A program made the translations under genes and the position numbers. DNA of 36,252 nt from Chloroflexia bacterium (GTDB lineage Bacteria > Chloroflexota > Chloroflexia > Thermobaculales > Thermobaculaceae): NCBI GenBank assembly GCA_030446765.1, contig JAUJMR010000002.1, positions 61,959 through 98,210 of the forward strand, read 5' to 3'. The notes below the pieces were generated by a model that ran no database searches, was not told the origin of the DNA, and saw only the letters and a program-made list of their open reading frames with translations. Below are positions 1 to 8,747 of the stretch, in pieces. Positions within the stretch are counted from its first letter, which is position 1; the number at the start of each line of letters is the position of its first letter.

Positions 1-74
1 TGGAGGCGACGAGCGGATTCGAACCGCTGATCAAGGTTTTGCAAACCTCTGCCTTGCCACTTGGCCACGTCGCC
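1..74 (-). tRNA. tRNA-Cys (anticodon GCA)
   Basis: Read on the minus strand, the sequence folds as a full cloverleaf. The 7-bp acceptor stem is GGCGACG/CGTCGCC. The D-stem is GCC/GGC. The anticodon stem is GAGGT/ACCTT around the loop TTGCAAA, so the anticodon is GCA (cysteine). The T-arm AGCGG/CCGCT carries the loop TTCGAAT. The discriminator base is T, and a genomically encoded CCA occupies positions 1-3. The tRNA touches the left edge of the window and has a near-consensus promoter upstream. Confidence 0.97.
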
Positions 75-84
75 CTGTGCCGCT

Positions 85-114
85 ATCGTAGCCAAGCCCG
101 CGCCACAGTGTCAA
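85..114 (-). promoter_or_regulatory. Promoter of tRNA-Cys
   Basis: On the minus strand a perfect -35 TTGACA (109-114) is followed after 18 bases by -10 TACGAT (85-90). The predicted start lies near 78, a few bases before the mature 5' end at 74. This is the best match to the housekeeping sigma consensus in the window, as expected for a stable RNA gene. Confidence 0.65.
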
Positions 115-139
115 TGCGACCCAAACGGACCGCTCACGT

Positions 140-169
140 TTGCCTCGCTGCGCCAGCGCGCGCTATAAT
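140..169 (+). promoter_or_regulatory. Promoter of the 105-aa membrane protein gene
   Basis: A perfect TATAAT (164-169) has TTGCCT (140-145) 18 bases upstream. The expected start near 176 gives a leader of about 38 bases to the GTG at 214. Confidence 0.55.
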
Positions 170-213
170 GCGGCACGTTCATGCGTTACTCGCATACCGT
201 TGAGGGAGATTAC

Positions 214-531
214 GTGCCCCGCAAAACAACTAAGTCATCCAGGCAGCACGGTGATCAGCGGCGAGCCACCAGCAGGAGCACTCGTCCTACTGGTACACCC
301 GCGCGACAGGAAACAGCACCAGCCGCCACATCAACGGTCGCCACAGCCCCCCCGCGTTTAGCGCAGGAGCGAGCGATACGTCGCCCGGCTACTACCCCAT
401 CCGGTGGCGCACTTTCTTCCGAGCAGGTCGGCCGGGAGATGCGCTATATTCGTCGGGATATCGTGAAGCTCTTGATCACGACCGCGGTCGTGCTCCTCTT
501 CATCATCGCCGCAAACTTGGCGATCAACTAG
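214..531 (+). CDS. Small protein with a C-terminal membrane anchor, function unknown
   Basis: The product is 105 aa. I chose the GTG at 214 over the in-frame ATG at 181 because a GAGGGA ribosome site sits six bases before it, and the ATG lies almost on the predicted transcription start. Residues 1 to about 60 are basic and rich in Pro, Thr, Ala and Arg, and are probably disordered. A short amphipathic stretch with EMRYIRRDIVKLL follows. Then comes one hydrophobic helix of about 18 residues, ending in LAIN at the extreme C-terminus. The layout is that of a tail-anchored inner-membrane protein with a long cytoplasmic disordered arm. I do not recognise the family. The EMRYIRRDI segment before the helix could be the conserved core. 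It is transcribed away from tRNA-Cys from its own TATAAT promoter and stands alone. Confidence 0.75.
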   Translation: MPRKTTKSSRQHGDQRRATSRSTRPTGTPARQETAPAATSTVATAPPRLAQERAIRRPATTPSGGALSSEQVGREMRYIRRDIVKLLITTAVVLLFIIAANLAIN

Positions 532-532
532 C

Positions 533-558
533 GGAGCCCCGCTAACCGCTCGGGCTCC
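533..558 (+). terminator. Possible terminator hairpin between convergent genes
   Basis: GGAGCCC (533-539) pairs with GGGCTCC (552-558) across a 12-base loop, two bases after the stop of the small membrane protein gene. It has no T-tract, so it is a weak candidate. It lies between convergent genes and could serve either strand. Confidence 0.35.
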
Positions 559-614
559 CTGGGCCAGTCAGCCGGCGCAACTCGCCCCACCCAGTCGCCC
601 CCTCGCGGGCGGCG

Positions 615-1484
615 CTACTCCTCGTTTTCGTCCGTGTCGTCCGGCCCAGCAAGCGATTCAGTCTGCGGATCGTCGCTATCGTCGGTGTCCTCATCCGGGT
701 CGGTCTCCGCCATGATCTCGTCTCCGGTCGACGCAGAGACCGCAGTACCCAGGAGGGCGGCACGATTCTCCGGCGCCAGCCGGGTAAGGGTCGGGAAGGG
801 CAGCCTGCCATGCGTTTCCGGACTCCGGTAGGTCTCCCGAAGCAGTACACGGACGACATCGAGACTCGCGTTCACGACGTCAGCGGAGTACTCATTCCCC
901 GCCCGTATAAGCTCGATCAGGCGGTGCGCTGTCTTCGCCGGTACGAGGCCGACCAGGTCACCGCTGCGGGTGTACAGGCGCAGGTACGGCCCATCGACCT
1001 GCAGCTGCAGACTGTCACCGGGAAGGATGGTGGCGATCTGCTCGGCCGGACTGAGTTCCTCCAGCTCGATGACGTCCGCCCGTCCGGTCTCCATCACGAA
1101 GTTTTCCGCCCGGATGTTCACCGGGTCCGACTCCTTGACAACCTCCGCGTCTACGTTCTCCAGCACACCGCGCAAGCGGGCACTGTTGCGAAGCGCGATA
1201 GCGTTCGCGGGATCGATCTCCGTCGCATGCTGGTACGCATCAAACGCCTCACGCAGCCGGCCAAGCTTAGTGAGTGCCCGACCGATCCGGTTGTGCGCCG
1301 AGACATCCCGCGGATCCATCTCGATCATAATGCGATTGGTCTCGAGCGCCTCGTTCCAGAGGCCCTGCTCGCTCTGCTCCAGTGCGGCCTCTTGCAGCTG
1401 CGCCCTGGTGCGTGTCTCCTTGGTGTCGGTCGTCGTCGAATCAAATGTCAAGGTTTCGTATGACTCCTTATGCCTGGGCGCCAA
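615..1484 (-). CDS. TPR-repeat protein with an acidic C-terminal tail
   Basis: The product is 289 aa from a TTG at 1484. Residues about 28-105 form two to three tetratricopeptide repeats, shown by spaced motifs such as GLWNEALETN, DVSAHNRIGRALTKLGRLREA and ALRNSARL. A mixed alpha/beta domain of about 110 residues follows that I do not recognise. The last 30 residues are almost all Asp, Glu, Ser, Thr and Pro, and probably disordered. TPRs mediate protein-protein contacts, so a scaffold or chaperone-like role is possible but unproven. The gene overlaps the miaB stop by 17 bases, which suggests translational coupling in a selA-miaB-TPR operon. An alternative TTG at 1451 has AAGGAG 12 bases upstream and would shorten the protein by 11 residues. 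Confidence 0.8.
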   Translation of the reverse strand: MAPRHKESYETLTFDSTTTDTKETRTRAQLQEAALEQSEQGLWNEALETNRIMIEMDPRDVSAHNRIGRALTKLGRLREAFDAYQHATEIDPANAIALRNSARLRGVLENVDAEVVKESDPVNIRAENFVMETGRADVIELEELSPAEQIATILPGDSLQLQVDGPYLRLYTRSGDLVGLVPAKTAHRLIELIRAGNEYSADVVNASLDVVRVLLRETYRSPETHGRLPFPTLTRLAPENRAALLGTAVSASTGDEIMAETDPDEDTDDSDDPQTESLAGPDDTDENEE

Positions 1485-2769
1485 CCAGCTCTCCGGTCCG
1501 TATCAGTTCCGCCTGCATCGACCAGGCGCCCGTCTGTGTTATCTTCACTGGAAGGGTCTGCCCCGCCAGGTCATCCGCAGACTCGACGAATACCAAACTA
1601 TTCGTCCGCGTGCGACCCTTCCACTTGCCCCGCTGGATCTCTTCGAAGAGCACCTCCGTCGTTGTGCCCAACAGCGCGGCGTTGATCTCATTCGAGATTC
1701 GCTCGTGCTGCGCGTCCAGGACCCGATATCGCCGTTGCTTCTCCTCCAGGGGCACGGGGTCGCCAAGCTCGTATGCCTTGGTGCCTGGACGTGGCGAGTA
1801 CACCGCGGTGTGAACCGTGTCCAGCCGCAACTCCTCCAGGACATCGTACGTTCGCTCGAATTGCTCTTCGGACTCGCCCGGGAAGCCCACAATAACATCC
1901 GTCGCAATGCTCACGCCGGGGATGATCCGGCGGGTCCGCTCAACGACCTCATAGTATTGCTCAATCGTGTAGCCCCGGCGCATAGCGCGCAGCACCGCAT
2001 TATCGCCGGCTTGGAACGGGATATTAATGTGCTCGCACACCTTCGGCAGATCTGCGACGGCTTGCAGTATCTTGTCCGTCATCGTGCGGGGATACGATGT
2101 CAGGAAACGAATCCGCTCGATACCGTCCACCTCGTGTACAGCGGTCAGCAAATCACCAAGGTCCGGTTTGCCTGGCAGGTCGCGCCCATAGTGATTGATC
2201 GTCTGACCAAGCAGCGTCACCTCCTTGACGCCCCGCTGCGCCAGGAGCCGCACATCGTCAACAATCTCCGCCACGGGGATCGAGCGCTCGCGCCCGCGCC
2301 GGTACGGCACGACGCAAAAGCTACAGAACTTGTTGCAGCCCATCACCACCGGCACGAATGCGGTCACTGCGGAGTCCGCCGCGAGGTCGTACAACTGGGT
2401 GCCCCACTCATCGTCGACCGGCGGCACGGAGGCCATCAACTCGTCGACATCACCGGCCGGGATGAAGTGGTCCACGAGCGGGAACTGCCGATGCAGCAGC
2501 TCGCGATCAGGATGCACCATGCAGCCCATCATCACGACGATAGTATCGGGTCTGCCCTGCTTATGGCGGGCGAGTGCGCCGACCTTTCCCGCGGTACGCC
2601 GCTCCGCACTGGCGCGCACGCTACACGTGTTCAAAATGACAACGTTCGCGTCCGACACCTGCTCCGTGCGCGAGTAGCCGGCATCCCGCATCGCAGCCGC
2701 AGCCCGCCCGCTGTCGGCGACGTTCATCTGGCAACCAACGGTCCAGATGTAGAAGTTGTTCGCTGTCAT
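1468..2769 (-). CDS. miaB: tRNA-2-methylthio-N6-dimethylallyladenosine synthase MiaB
   Basis: The product is 433 aa, a radical-SAM methylthiotransferase that converts i6A37 to ms2i6A37 in tRNAs reading UNN codons. The N-terminal UPF0004 domain carries the auxiliary-cluster cysteines C13, C49 and C83, in TVGCQMN, LNTCSVR and MMGCM. The radical-SAM motif is C145-x3-C149-x2-C152, in GCNKFCSFCVVPYRRGRERS, the typical MiaB form rather than RimO or MtaB. A C-terminal TRAM-like domain occupies about 370-433. The ATG at 2769 has GGGGAGGG directly upstream. In-frame sequence extends further 5' to 2934 but would run through the ribosome site and into selA, so it is not used. The gene lies 50 bases after selA and overlaps the TPR gene. 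Both enzymes act on tRNA. Confidence 0.96.
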   Translation of the reverse strand: MTANNFYIWTVGCQMNVADSGRAAAAMRDAGYSRTEQVSDANVVILNTCSVRASAERRTAGKVGALARHKQGRPDTIVVMMGCMVHPDRELLHRQFPLVDHFIPAGDVDELMASVPPVDDEWGTQLYDLAADSAVTAFVPVVMGCNKFCSFCVVPYRRGRERSIPVAEIVDDVRLLAQRGVKEVTLLGQTINHYGRDLPGKPDLGDLLTAVHEVDGIERIRFLTSYPRTMTDKILQAVADLPKVCEHINIPFQAGDNAVLRAMRRGYTIEQYYEVVERTRRIIPGVSIATDVIVGFPGESEEQFERTYDVLEELRLDTVHTAVYSPRPGTKAYELGDPVPLEEKQRRYRVLDAQHERISNEINAALLGTTTEVLFEEIQRGKWKGRTRTNSLVFVESADDLAGQTLPVKITQTGAWSMQAELIRTGELVGAQA

Positions 2770-2819
2770 GCCCTCCCCTTGCGCACGAGTGTGCGGCTTC
2801 CGTGCCGCATAACCTGCGA

Positions 2820-4223
2820 TTATAGCCGTCGCGCGGGAGTCGCGGCAAACGACCCTGGGGGGCGGAGCGCTGAGCCGATGGCGGCCAACAACGCAGGCTC
2901 CTCGTCCGGCTGGACCGTGCGTGGATCGAGCCATACCCGGTCTTGCTCACTCCGCGCCATGACCGGTGTGTCACCCGTGCGCAGTCGCTGAGCCAACGCA
3001 TTCGGCGTGAGACCGTACTCTGCGGGATCCAAGACAAGGGCGGCACTCGGCAATTCGGCGTCTGGCAAGGAGCCGCCGCCAACCGTGGACGCGCTAGGGC
3101 GGACCGCGATGCCCGCCGGGGACAGGGCGTCTCGCCATTGCTCGGCGCGAGCCCTTATCTCGTCCGCCGTCAGTCCGAGCATACGCAACGTCGGGATACT
3201 CTCATACTGCTCCCCGCGCGCGTAGTGCCGTAGGGTCGCGTACAGCGCTGCGAGGGTGACCTTGTCGCAACGCAAGGCGCGGGCGAGTGGGTGGCGACGC
3301 ACGCGTTCCACGAGCTCGCCGCGACCCACGACGAGCCCGGCCTGGGGACCACCGAGGAGCTTGTCCCCACTGAACAGCGTCAGTCCCGCGCCGGCTGCGA
3401 CACTTTTCTGGACAGTCGGCTCGTGGCGCAGACCGAACCGTGTGGTATCCACAAGACAACCGCTACCCAGGTCGTTTACGACCGGCAGGGACATTTCGCG
3501 GCCGATGCGGGCCATCTCCTCGATTTCGACGTCCGCGACAAAGCCCGATACGAAAAAGTTGCTCCGGTGCACCTTAAGCAGGAGAGCCGTTTGATCTGAG
3601 ACGGCATCTTCATAGTCCGAAGCATACGTGCGATTGGTGGTGCCGACCTCTCGGAGCGTCGCCCCGCTCTGCGCACACACGTCCGGTATCCGGAACTTGC
3701 CGCCTATCTCAACCGACTGACCACGCGAGACGATTACCTCCCGCCCACTGCCCAACGCGGTCAGCGCCAGGAAGAGCGAAGCGGCGCAGTTATTCGTGAC
3801 TGTCGCGGCCTCGGCGCCGGTGATCTCCACGAGCAAGCGCTCGATGTGCGTGTCGCGCGAGCCACGGGTACCGCTCTGGAGGTCGACCTCCAAGTCTGAG
3901 TATGCCGCTGCGTCGAGCATCGCCTGCCGAGCCGCGTCGGATAACACGGCGCGTCCCAGGTTGGTATGCAAAATCACACCCGTCGCGTTTATCACCCTCG
4001 TCGGCCAGGGCGCTACGTCCTGTATCGCACGTGCTGCTACCTCGAGGGCAAGATCCTCCTGACTGACAGAGCCACCCGCAAGGATGGTCGCCCGCGCCTC
4101 GGACAGCACGTGGCGGGCTGCCGCAACCCACACATCGTGCGGCACGGAGTCGTTAGAGGTCACTTCCAGCAGCCTCGTGACCGATGGCAACAATCGGGGT
4201 TCGGTGATAATATCCAGGCTCAC
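2820..4223 (-). CDS. selA: L-seryl-tRNA(Sec) selenium transferase SelA
   Basis: The product is 467 aa, close to the 463 aa of E. coli SelA. It is a PLP enzyme that converts Ser-tRNA(Sec) to Sec-tRNA(Sec) using selenophosphate. The PLP lysine is K288 in FSGDKLLGGPQAG. Other family motifs are RVINATGVILHTNLGRA near residue 76 and TNRT near 197. The start is GTG at 4223, with GGGAGG four bases upstream. An extended -10 lies only about 16 bases before the start codon. The gene implies a selenocysteine pathway, but selB, selC, selD and any selenoprotein lie outside the window, and no SECIS-like element was recognised here. selA leads the minus-strand selA-miaB-TPR operon, divergent from secA. Confidence 0.95.
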   Translation of the reverse strand: MSLDIITEPRLLPSVTRLLEVTSNDSVPHDVWVAAARHVLSEARATILAGGSVSQEDLALEVAARAIQDVAPWPTRVINATGVILHTNLGRAVLSDAARQAMLDAAAYSDLEVDLQSGTRGSRDTHIERLLVEITGAEAATVTNNCAASLFLALTALGSGREVIVSRGQSVEIGGKFRIPDVCAQSGATLREVGTTNRTYASDYEDAVSDQTALLLKVHRSNFFVSGFVADVEIEEMARIGREMSLPVVNDLGSGCLVDTTRFGLRHEPTVQKSVAAGAGLTLFSGDKLLGGPQAGLVVGRGELVERVRRHPLARALRCDKVTLAALYATLRHYARGEQYESIPTLRMLGLTADEIRARAEQWRDALSPAGIAVRPSASTVGGGSLPDAELPSAALVLDPAEYGLTPNALAQRLRTGDTPVMARSEQDRVWLDPRTVQPDEEPALLAAIGSALRPPGSFAATPARRL

Positions 4224-4238
4224 AGGTCCTCCCGGCTC

Positions 4239-4247
4239 ATTGTAACA
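4239..4247 (-). promoter_or_regulatory. Extended -10 promoter of selA
   Basis: On the minus strand TGT-TACAAT forms a TGn extended -10 element. No -35 is evident 17 bases upstream. Initiation would be near 4232, giving a leader of about 10 bases that is essentially only the ribosome site. Confidence 0.45.
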
Positions 4248-4287
4248 GGGCACGACATGAGGCCCCTTACCAGGACATTCTGAGCGA

Positions 4288-4316
4288 TGGACACCTCTAA
4301 GGTCGCGTGATAAACT
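4288..4316 (+). promoter_or_regulatory. Promoter of secA
   Basis: TGGACA (4288-4293; five of six matches to TTGACA) is followed by exactly 17 bases and TAAACT (4311-4316). The -10 is preceded by TGA, making it an extended -10. The start is expected near 4323, giving a leader of about 31 bases. Confidence 0.65.
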
Positions 4317-4353
4317 GAGTCTTGAGTACATAAGTTGCACACTGGGGGACCAC

Positions 4354-6942
4354 GTGGCAAGTCTACTGAATTTCTTTCGCGGCAACTCGACGGCACGTAC
4401 CGCCAAGAGGTTGCAGCCGATTGTCGACCGGGTGAACGCGCTGGAGGAGAAGATTCAGCGTCTCTCTGATTCCGAGATGCGCGATTACACTGCCTCGCTG
4501 CGCGAGCGGGTTCAGGCTGGCGAGAAACTCGACGCGATGCTACCCGAGGCATTCGCCCTCGTGCGCGAAGCAACGCTGCGGACCCTGGGCAAGCGTCAGT
4601 TCGACGTGCAGATCATGGGCGGCGTTGTGCTCCATCAGGGCAATATCGCGGAGATGCGGACCGGCGAAGGAAAGACGTTTGCCGCGCCCCTCGCCGTGTA
4701 TCTGAACGCCCTTGAAGGTAAGGGCGTCCACGTAATCACCGTGAACGACTACCTGGTCCGCCGCGACTGCACATGGATGGGCCAGGTCTACCACTATCTC
4801 GGACTCACAGTGGGATGCCTCCAACATGAATCAGCGTTTGTCTTCGACCCAGATTACGAGGGCGACCTGCCGATGCTTCGGCCCGCCGAGCGGCGAGAGG
4901 CATACGCGGCCGACGTCACACACGGCACAAACAACGAGTTCGGATTCGACTTCCTGCGCGACAACATGGCGCGCAATCTTGCCGACAAAGTGCAGCGTGA
5001 GTTGCACTACGCCATCGTCGACGAGGCGGATAACATTCTGATCGACGAGGCGCGCACCCCGCTCATCATTAGCGGTCAGGCTGAGCAGAATACGCAGGTG
5101 TACTATCAGTTCGCGAAGATTGCCGAGCAGCTGCAGGAGAACCGCGACTACACGGTAGAGCTCAAGCACCGCAGCGCAAACCTCACCGAAGAAGGGATCA
5201 CCCGTGCGGAGAAGCTGCTCGGCCTGACGCGTACCCAAAAGGATGAGGAGGAAGGTCGGTCGCCACTCTACGCCGCCGAGAACTTCGAGGCGACACACTA
5301 CCTCGACAACGCGATCAAGGCAAAGTCGCTCTACCTGCTCGACCGTGACTACGCGATCGTTGACGGCCAGGTCATTATCGTCGACGAGTTCACCGGCCGC
5401 TACATGTACGGCCGCAGGTACTCGGAGGGTCTGCACCAGGCGATCGAGGCCAAGGAGCGCCTCAAGGTCGAGCGGGAAACTCAGACCTTGGCCACGATCA
5501 CCATTCAGAATTACTTCCGGATGTACACCAAGCTCGCGGGAATGACCGGTACGGCCGCAACAGAGGCGGAAGAGTTCGGGAAGATCTACAACGTCGACGT
5601 CGTGCCGATCCCAACGAACCGCGAGATGATCCGCGATGACTTCTCAGACCGTATCTTCAAGACCGAGGCGGCGAAGTATCAGGCGGTGGCTGATGAGATT
5701 GAGGACCTGCGCGAGTCCGGTCGCCCCACGCTGGTCGGCACCACGAGCATCGAAAAGAGCGAGTATCTGAGCGATATACTGCGCCGGCGGGGGATAAAGC
5801 ATGAGGTCTTGAACGCCCGATATCACGAGAAAGAAGCGGAGATCGTAGCGCGGGCGGGGCAGGCAGGCGCGGTGACGATTGCCACGAACATGGCGGGCCG
5901 CGGCACGGACATTGTGCTCGGCGACGGTGTCGCGGAGCGTGGCGGTCTGCATATCATCGGCACGGAGCGCCATGAGTCCCGCAGGATCGACAATCAGTTA
6001 CGAGGCCGAGCCGGCCGCCAAGGCGATCCCGGAACCACCCGGTTCTATGTGTCGCTTGAAGATGAACTGATGCGCCGGTTCGGGCTTGACCGCGTGAAAG
6101 GCATCATGGAGCGGCTCGGGGTAGATGAGGACGTACCTATCGAGAACAGTCTGGTGACCCGGCAGATCGAGGGGGCACAGGCAAAGGCCGAGGGCTACAA
6201 CTTTGATGCCCGCAAGCACGTCGTCCAGTACGACGGGGTCATGAATACTCAACGCGACGTCATTTATACGATGCGCGACAGGATCCTCGCAGGCGAGGGA
6301 ACGCGCGAACGGGTGCTCCAGGCCATACAGGGCGAGATAAGCCGTTTCGTAGATGAGTACACGGATGACCCGGAACCCGAAAACTGGGATCTGGAAGATC
6401 TGCTGCGCGCCGTGAACACGGTCTTCCCTGTCCCGGAAGATGTCACCATCGAATCCCTCACCGGACAGGTGCAGGAGGATCTAAGCGACTTCCTCCAGGA
6501 GCTGGCGGTCGAGGCATACGATGCGCGCGAAGCGGAGATCGGTGCGGACGACGCCCGCCTACTGGAACGCGTCGTCCTCCTGAACACGATCGACACCCAG
6601 TGGATCGAGTATCTGACGCACATGGAGGAGCTCCGGCAGGGCATTGGGCTCCGGGCGTACGGGCAGCGTGACCCGCTCGTGGAATACAAGTCCGAGGCTT
6701 ATAGACTCTTCGAAGGCTTGATGCAGAGCATCGAACACGAGGTAGCACACGCGATATATAAGGTGTCCATCGCGCGTGAAGCTCCGGCACCGGTGCAGCA
6801 GGTGCATACCAACCGCGAGGAGAGCGTACCGCAGACCCAGACCAAACGGAGCGGTCAGAAGATCGGGCGCAACGATCCGTGCCCATGCGGCAGCGGAAAG
6901 AAGTACAAGCGCTGCCACGGCGCAATCGCGACTCCCGTGTAG
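4354..6942 (+). CDS. secA: Preprotein translocase ATPase subunit SecA
   Basis: The product is 862 aa, the motor that pushes unfolded preproteins through SecYEG at the inner membrane. The start is GTG at 4354, with GGGGGA four bases upstream. Nucleotide-binding domain 1 has Walker A MRTGEGKT (101-108) and the DEAD box at 223-226, here DEADN rather than the more usual DEVDS. The second motor domain shows [19 protein letters not shown] and the finger [13 protein letters not shown]. The C-terminus ends in a zinc-binding SecB/ribosome-contact motif, [14 protein letters not shown]. Between residues about 158 and 178 there is an acidic insertion absent from the short E. coli-type loop. The gene has its own promoter and a strong terminator, and so is a single-gene unit. 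Confidence 0.98.
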   Translation: MASLLNFFRGNSTARTAKRLQPIVDRVNALEEKIQRLSDSEMRDYTASLRERVQAGEKLDAMLPEAFALVREATLRTLGKRQFDVQIMGGVVLHQGNIAEMRTGEGKTFAAPLAVYLNALEGKGVHVITVNDYLVRRDCTWMGQVYHYLGLTVGCLQHESAFVFDPDYEGDLPMLRPAERREAYAADVTHGTNNEFGFDFLRDNMARNLADKVQRELHYAIVDEADNILIDEARTPLIISGQAEQNTQVYYQFAKIAEQLQENRDYTVELKHRSANLTEEGITRAEKLLGLTRTQKDEEEGRSPLYAAENFEATHYLDNAIKAKSLYLLDRDYAIVDGQVIIVDEFTGRYMYGRRYSEGLHQAIEAKERLKVERETQTLATITIQNYFRMYTKLAGMTGTAATEAEEFGKIYNVDVVPIPTNREMIRDDFSDRIFKTEAAKYQAVADEIEDLRESGRPTLVGTTSIEKSEYLSDILRRRGIKHEVLNARYHEKEAEIVARAGQAGAVTIATNMAGRGTDIVLGDGVAERGGLHIIGTERHESRRIDNQLRGRAGRQGDPGTTRFYVSLEDELMRRFGLDRVKGIMERLGVDEDVPIENSLVTRQIEGAQAKAEGYNFDARKHVVQYDGVMNTQRDVIYTMRDRILAGEGTRERVLQAIQGEISRFVDEYTDDPEPENWDLEDLLRAVNTVFPVPEDVTIESLTGQVQEDLSDFLQELAVEAYDAREAEIGADDARLLERVVLLNTIDTQWIEYLTHMEELRQGIGLRAYGQRDPLVEYKSEAYRLFEGLMQSIEHEVAHAIYKVSIAREAPAPVQQVHTNREESVPQTQTKRSGQKIGRNDPCPCGSGKKYKRCHGAIATPV

Positions 6943-6970
6943 CCGACCGAATCTAAGGTCTGCAGCCGTG

Positions 6971-7012
6971 CAAAACCCCATCCCACCGATCTATGAGCGG
7001 GATGGGGTTTTG
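6971..7012 (+). terminator. Strong intrinsic terminator after secA
   Basis: A perfect 14-bp stem, CAAAACCCCATCCC (6971-6984) with GGGATGGGGTTTTG (6999-7012), has a 14-base loop. The arms carry A-run and T-run ends on both strands, so it can act bidirectionally. It lies 29 bases after the secA stop. Confidence 0.9.
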
Positions 7013-7052
7013 TGACCTTGCCATATCGCGGGTGGCTAGAACACGATGCGGT

Positions 7053-7072
7053 CGCAATCTTAACTGATTGCG
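7053..7072 (-). terminator. Hairpin downstream of the alanine-rich protein gene
   Basis: A perfect 7-bp stem CGCAATC/GATTGCG surrounds the 6-base loop TTAACT, about 55 bases past the minus-strand stop at 7127. No T-tract follows on the minus strand. It may assist termination of the convergent gene together with the secA terminator. Confidence 0.3.
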
Positions 7073-7126
7073 TGGAACACCTCAGGCGCGGTACCGGTCC
7101 AACGCTCCCAAGCCGAGAGTGTGCGG

Positions 7127-7732
7127 TTAGAACTCCAGGCCGGTCATCTGGCGGACGCGTGCGTACAGGTCTTCGCGCTGGTGCGGCTCCGGGCGAAAGA
7201 TCCGGATCAGAAGCCAGACGACCACACCGAGCCAGAAGAACAGGCTGAAAACTTGTGTGATGGCGGACCCGGTGGCACCAGCAGCCGAGCGTACTGCGCG
7301 GGCACTAGTGTCGCGGGCCGCTCGTGCCCCCATTGCGGCCGTGGCGCCCGCCACCATCGCGGCTTCGCCAGCCCGCACTGTGCCGGTGTACAGCGCCTCC
7401 GAAACCACCGGGCGCGCGTCCTCGATGCGATCACGGGCAGCGGGGATCCACTCCTCACGGGTCGTTTTGGCGAGCCGCCCGCCGGTATTCGCGGCCTTGG
7501 TGGCCGCGGCCGCGGTACTCGCGCTGACGCTCGCGAGACGGGGCGACGCCTGCTCACGCGCCGACATGGCCGCCTGCTGTGCGCGCTCAGCGGCGACGCG
7601 GGCTACATCAAGTCCCTTACCGGAGAGATCTCGCGCCTTGTCGCGCGAAACCATATCGACCAGCGCATCCGGGATTTCGATCGTCACCTCTCGCGTGCCA
7701 AACTGGGGCTTCGCTATCGTTATTTCTGCCAT
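7127..7732 (-). CDS. Alanine-rich helical protein with a C-terminal membrane segment, unknown function
   Basis: The product is 201 aa. Residues 1 to about 30 form a beta-rich start resembling a short recognition domain (MAEITIAKPQFGTREVTIEI). Residues about 35-150 are an extremely Ala-, Arg-, Thr- and Ser-rich helix-prone rod. Residues about 158-178 are one hydrophobic helix, VFSLFFWLGVVVWLLIRIF. About 24 polar residues end the protein. The rod could be a coiled coil or a membrane-associated stalk. I do not recognise a family. The ATG at 7732 has only a weak GAGAG-like ribosome site. It is a solo gene, convergent with secA and divergent from the phosphoesterase gene. Low complexity makes any homology-based call risky. 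Confidence 0.75.
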   Translation of the reverse strand: MAEITIAKPQFGTREVTIEIPDALVDMVSRDKARDLSGKGLDVARVAAERAQQAAMSAREQASPRLASVSASTAAAATKAANTGGRLAKTTREEWIPAARDRIEDARPVVSEALYTGTVRAGEAAMVAGATAAMGARAARDTSARAVRSAAGATGSAITQVFSLFFWLGVVVWLLIRIFRPEPHQREDLYARVRQMTGLEF

Positions 7733-7917
7733 GTCTTTCTCTCACTTTCGCTACACCGCGTGCCTATGTGTCTGGAAGAGCGTCAAGCCGCGCTGCCGAG
7801 CTACGCTCGCTGAGTACCCAGGATCGCGCCCGTTGATGGCAGTGCTCGAGCCATCAGTAGAGCCGATGGGCGCCTCCTGAGCTTTCGCACAGTATACATC
7901 CTGCCAATGGACTTCGG

Positions 7918-7947
7918 TTGCCCGGCTACGCGCTCGTGGGCTATACT
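7918..7947 (+). promoter_or_regulatory. Promoter of the metallophosphoesterase gene
   Basis: TTGCCC (7918-7923), an 18-base spacer and TATACT (7942-7947) predict initiation near 7954, about 45 bases before the ATG. The 266-base gap 7733-7998 otherwise shows only a lone TATACT on the minus strand (7891-7896), with no partner -35. Confidence 0.5.
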
Positions 7948-7998
7948 CCTGCGACCCGGCGCGACAGGATATGAGAGTTAACAAGCGGGGTTCGTGGT

Positions 7999-8724
7999 AT
8001 GCGATTTGGCGTGTTCAGTGATATCCATGCGAACCTCGTGGCGCTCGAGGCCGTATTGCAACACATGGGACCCGTCGATCAATTCTGGTGCCTTGGTGAC
8101 GTCGTCGGCTACGGACCAAGTCCGAACGAGTGTGTGCAGACCTTGCTCGACCTCGACCACATTATCGTGATGGGGAACCACGACGCCGCAGCGGTCGGCA
8201 GGCTTTCTCCGCGGGACTTCAACGGCGAAGCCCGGCGCGCCCTGGAGTGGACTGCCCGCACACTGGACCGCGAGAGCACCGCCTACCTGAAATCCGCGCC
8301 CGAACAGCTCACGCGCAACGAACTTCTGCTTGTCCACGGCTCCCCCCGCGAGCCGTTATGGGAATACATCACGACCGTCGATCAAGCGCAGGAAAACTTT
8401 GCTATCACGGATAATCCCTACACGTTTGTGGGACACACCCATGTTCCCCTGGTGTTTCTTCTCGACCGCGAAGGCAACGCCTTGAGCGGCACACCCGGGG
8501 ATGGTATGCTCCTGCGCCTGGCGGGAGAACGTATGCTAATCAACCCAGGCAGTGTAGGGCAGCCACGCGACGGCGACCCACGGGCCGCGTACGCGATCGT
8601 GGACGACGAGCAGATGCACGTGGAGTTTCACCGCGTGGGGTATGATATAGCGAAGACGCAGAGCGACATGCGAGCGTTGGGCGCGAGCACGTGGCTGATT
8701 GAGCGAATCGCCTACGGAAGGTAG
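7999..8724 (+). CDS. Metallophosphoesterase, YfcE/calcineurin-like
   Basis: The product is 241 aa with the full set of dinuclear-metal phosphoesterase motifs in order: D8-x-H10 (FSDIHANL), GD34 (CLGDVVGYGPSP), GNHD (59-62), then HGSPR near 111, and GHTHVP near 147. This is the single-domain YfcE/MJ0936-like class of phosphodiesterases and protein or nucleotide phosphatases. The sequence does not identify a substrate. The CxGD-VxGYGP motif is typical of the subgroup often annotated as a predicted phosphodiesterase. The gene is followed after 23 bases by two TrkA-type genes on the same strand, so co-transcription is likely. The start is ATG at 7999 with a weak ribosome site. Confidence 0.9.
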   Translation: MRFGVFSDIHANLVALEAVLQHMGPVDQFWCLGDVVGYGPSPNECVQTLLDLDHIIVMGNHDAAAVGRLSPRDFNGEARRALEWTARTLDRESTAYLKSAPEQLTRNELLLVHGSPREPLWEYITTVDQAQENFAITDNPYTFVGHTHVPLVFLLDREGNALSGTPGDGMLLRLAGERMLINPGSVGQPRDGDPRAAYAIVDDEQMHVEFHRVGYDIAKTQSDMRALGASTWLIERIAYGR

Positions 8725-8747
8725 TATGCAGCCGTGATGTTCGACTG

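Noticed and set aside
1-74. tRNA-Cys as an integration attachment site
   Set aside because: No integrase and no duplicated tRNA 3' end were found nearby within the window.
970-2991. Open reading frame of 673 codons on the plus strand
   Set aside because: It is antisense to the TPR gene and miaB, whose motifs are unmistakable. Its translation has no recognisable domain and is a high-GC shadow.
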